Source of the DNA: a virus
Length of the DNA: 47,975 nt
IMG/VR virus record: IMGVR_UViG_3300029787_000087
Span: 1-47,975 of that record
Strand: one strand, 5' to 3'
Made by a program: the position numbers and the translations under genes. Of the stretch, positions 47,717 through 47,975 are shown one piece after another. Positions within the stretch are counted from its first letter, which is position 1. Each line of letters opens with the position of its first letter. Under the pieces are notes generated by a model. That model saw only the letters and a program-made list of their open reading frames with translations, was not told the origin of the DNA and did no database searches.

Positions 47717-47960
47717 TTTGTTTTATTAATCTTTCTAAGTTTTCATCAGAATAAACATTTTCAATTGTGTGACAAATTGCTTTTTCTTTTTCTTCAGGAG
47801 TTGCATCAGCGGAACCCCCTTTTCTTAAAACTTTTTCTTTAACAATTTTAGTATGTATTTTGTTTAAAGCTTCATCCGACAAAACTTTTTGGTCTTCGAT
47901 CAAAAGGTTTATTATCTCTTCAGCATGATCACAAACAAAAGTTGCTACTTCATCTTTCAT
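47706..47960 (-). CDS. hypothetical protein, 84 aa
   Basis: Family not recognised. A soluble helical protein: MKDEVATFVCDHAEEIINLL, then LSDEALNKIHTKIVKEKVLR and EEKEKAICHTIENVYSDENL. AAAGGAGATAGAT before ATG 47958-47960 is a strong ribosome site. Only 15 bases remain to the window edge. If the ends join, the leftward gene 134-427 lies upstream of it in the same transcript. Confidence 0.6.
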   Translation of the reverse strand: MKDEVATFVCDHAEEIINLLIEDQKVLSDEALNKIHTKIVKEKVLRKGGSADATPEEKEKAICHTIENVYSDENLERLIKQNDL

Positions 47961-47975
47961 ATCTATCTCCTTTAT

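Overview
The window reads as an essentially complete genome, or nearly so, of an uncultured marine tailed phage with a short, podovirus-type tail. It is AT-rich throughout (by eye clearly below 40% GC; not computed) and uses mostly TAA stops. Genes are tightly packed and often overlap by 1 to 8 bases. The structural genes are a terminase, a P22-like portal, a Mu gpT-like capsid protein, gp4-like and gp10-like head-tail proteins, and an S74 fibre. With the low GC, this suggests a phage of an AT-rich marine alphaproteobacterium such as SAR11; the host is an inference. I see no integrase, tRNA, RNA polymerase or DNA polymerase gene.

Layout. (1) Positions 1-591 and 47383-47975 carry small leftward genes. 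If the molecule is circular they join into one leftward early cluster ending at a hairpin at 47341-47364. (2) From 773 to 4659 runs a rightward early operon behind a good sigma70-type promoter: a RecE/DUF3799-like PD-(D/E)XK exonuclease, a cytosine-C5 DNA methyltransferase with an inserted helix-turn-helix, a DUF3310 protein and several very small genes. (3) Positions 5931-4710 run leftward and encode a Sak4/RecA-like ATPase and a DUF669 single-strand-binding-like protein. They face 6013-9413, which runs rightward: an HTH regulator, a PrimPol-helicase fusion, a PD-(D/E)XK-like protein and a GTA-type holin. The two units start from overlapping back-to-back promoters at 5955-5990. (4) From 47062 down to 9410 everything runs leftward: late genes for packaging, head, tail, fibres, lysis and internal virion proteins.

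How it fits together. Exonuclease, Sak4-like annealase and SSB-like protein form a recombination set. PrimPol-helicase primes and unwinds, and synthesis is presumably left to the host polymerase. TerL, portal, scaffold, a phage GroES-like co-chaperonin and the capsid protein build and fill the head. The capsid gene ends at a strong UUCG terminator. The lysis block (19873-21411) holds a T4-type lysozyme whose catalytic Asp is Cys, several small membrane proteins and an I-Ssp6803I-like endonuclease. Beside it lie two exported proteins, one acidic and one an Asn/Thr-repeat protein. Two 2-oxoglutarate/iron oxygenases flank the tail genes.

The most unusual signals are a short glycine-pair motif ((N/S/K/E)GG in a hydrophobic/basic context) recurring in at least eight virion-region proteins, including a 98-residue protein that is almost nothing but nine copies of it, and a cluster of tiny basic proteins around that gene, one with a perfect EF-hand loop.
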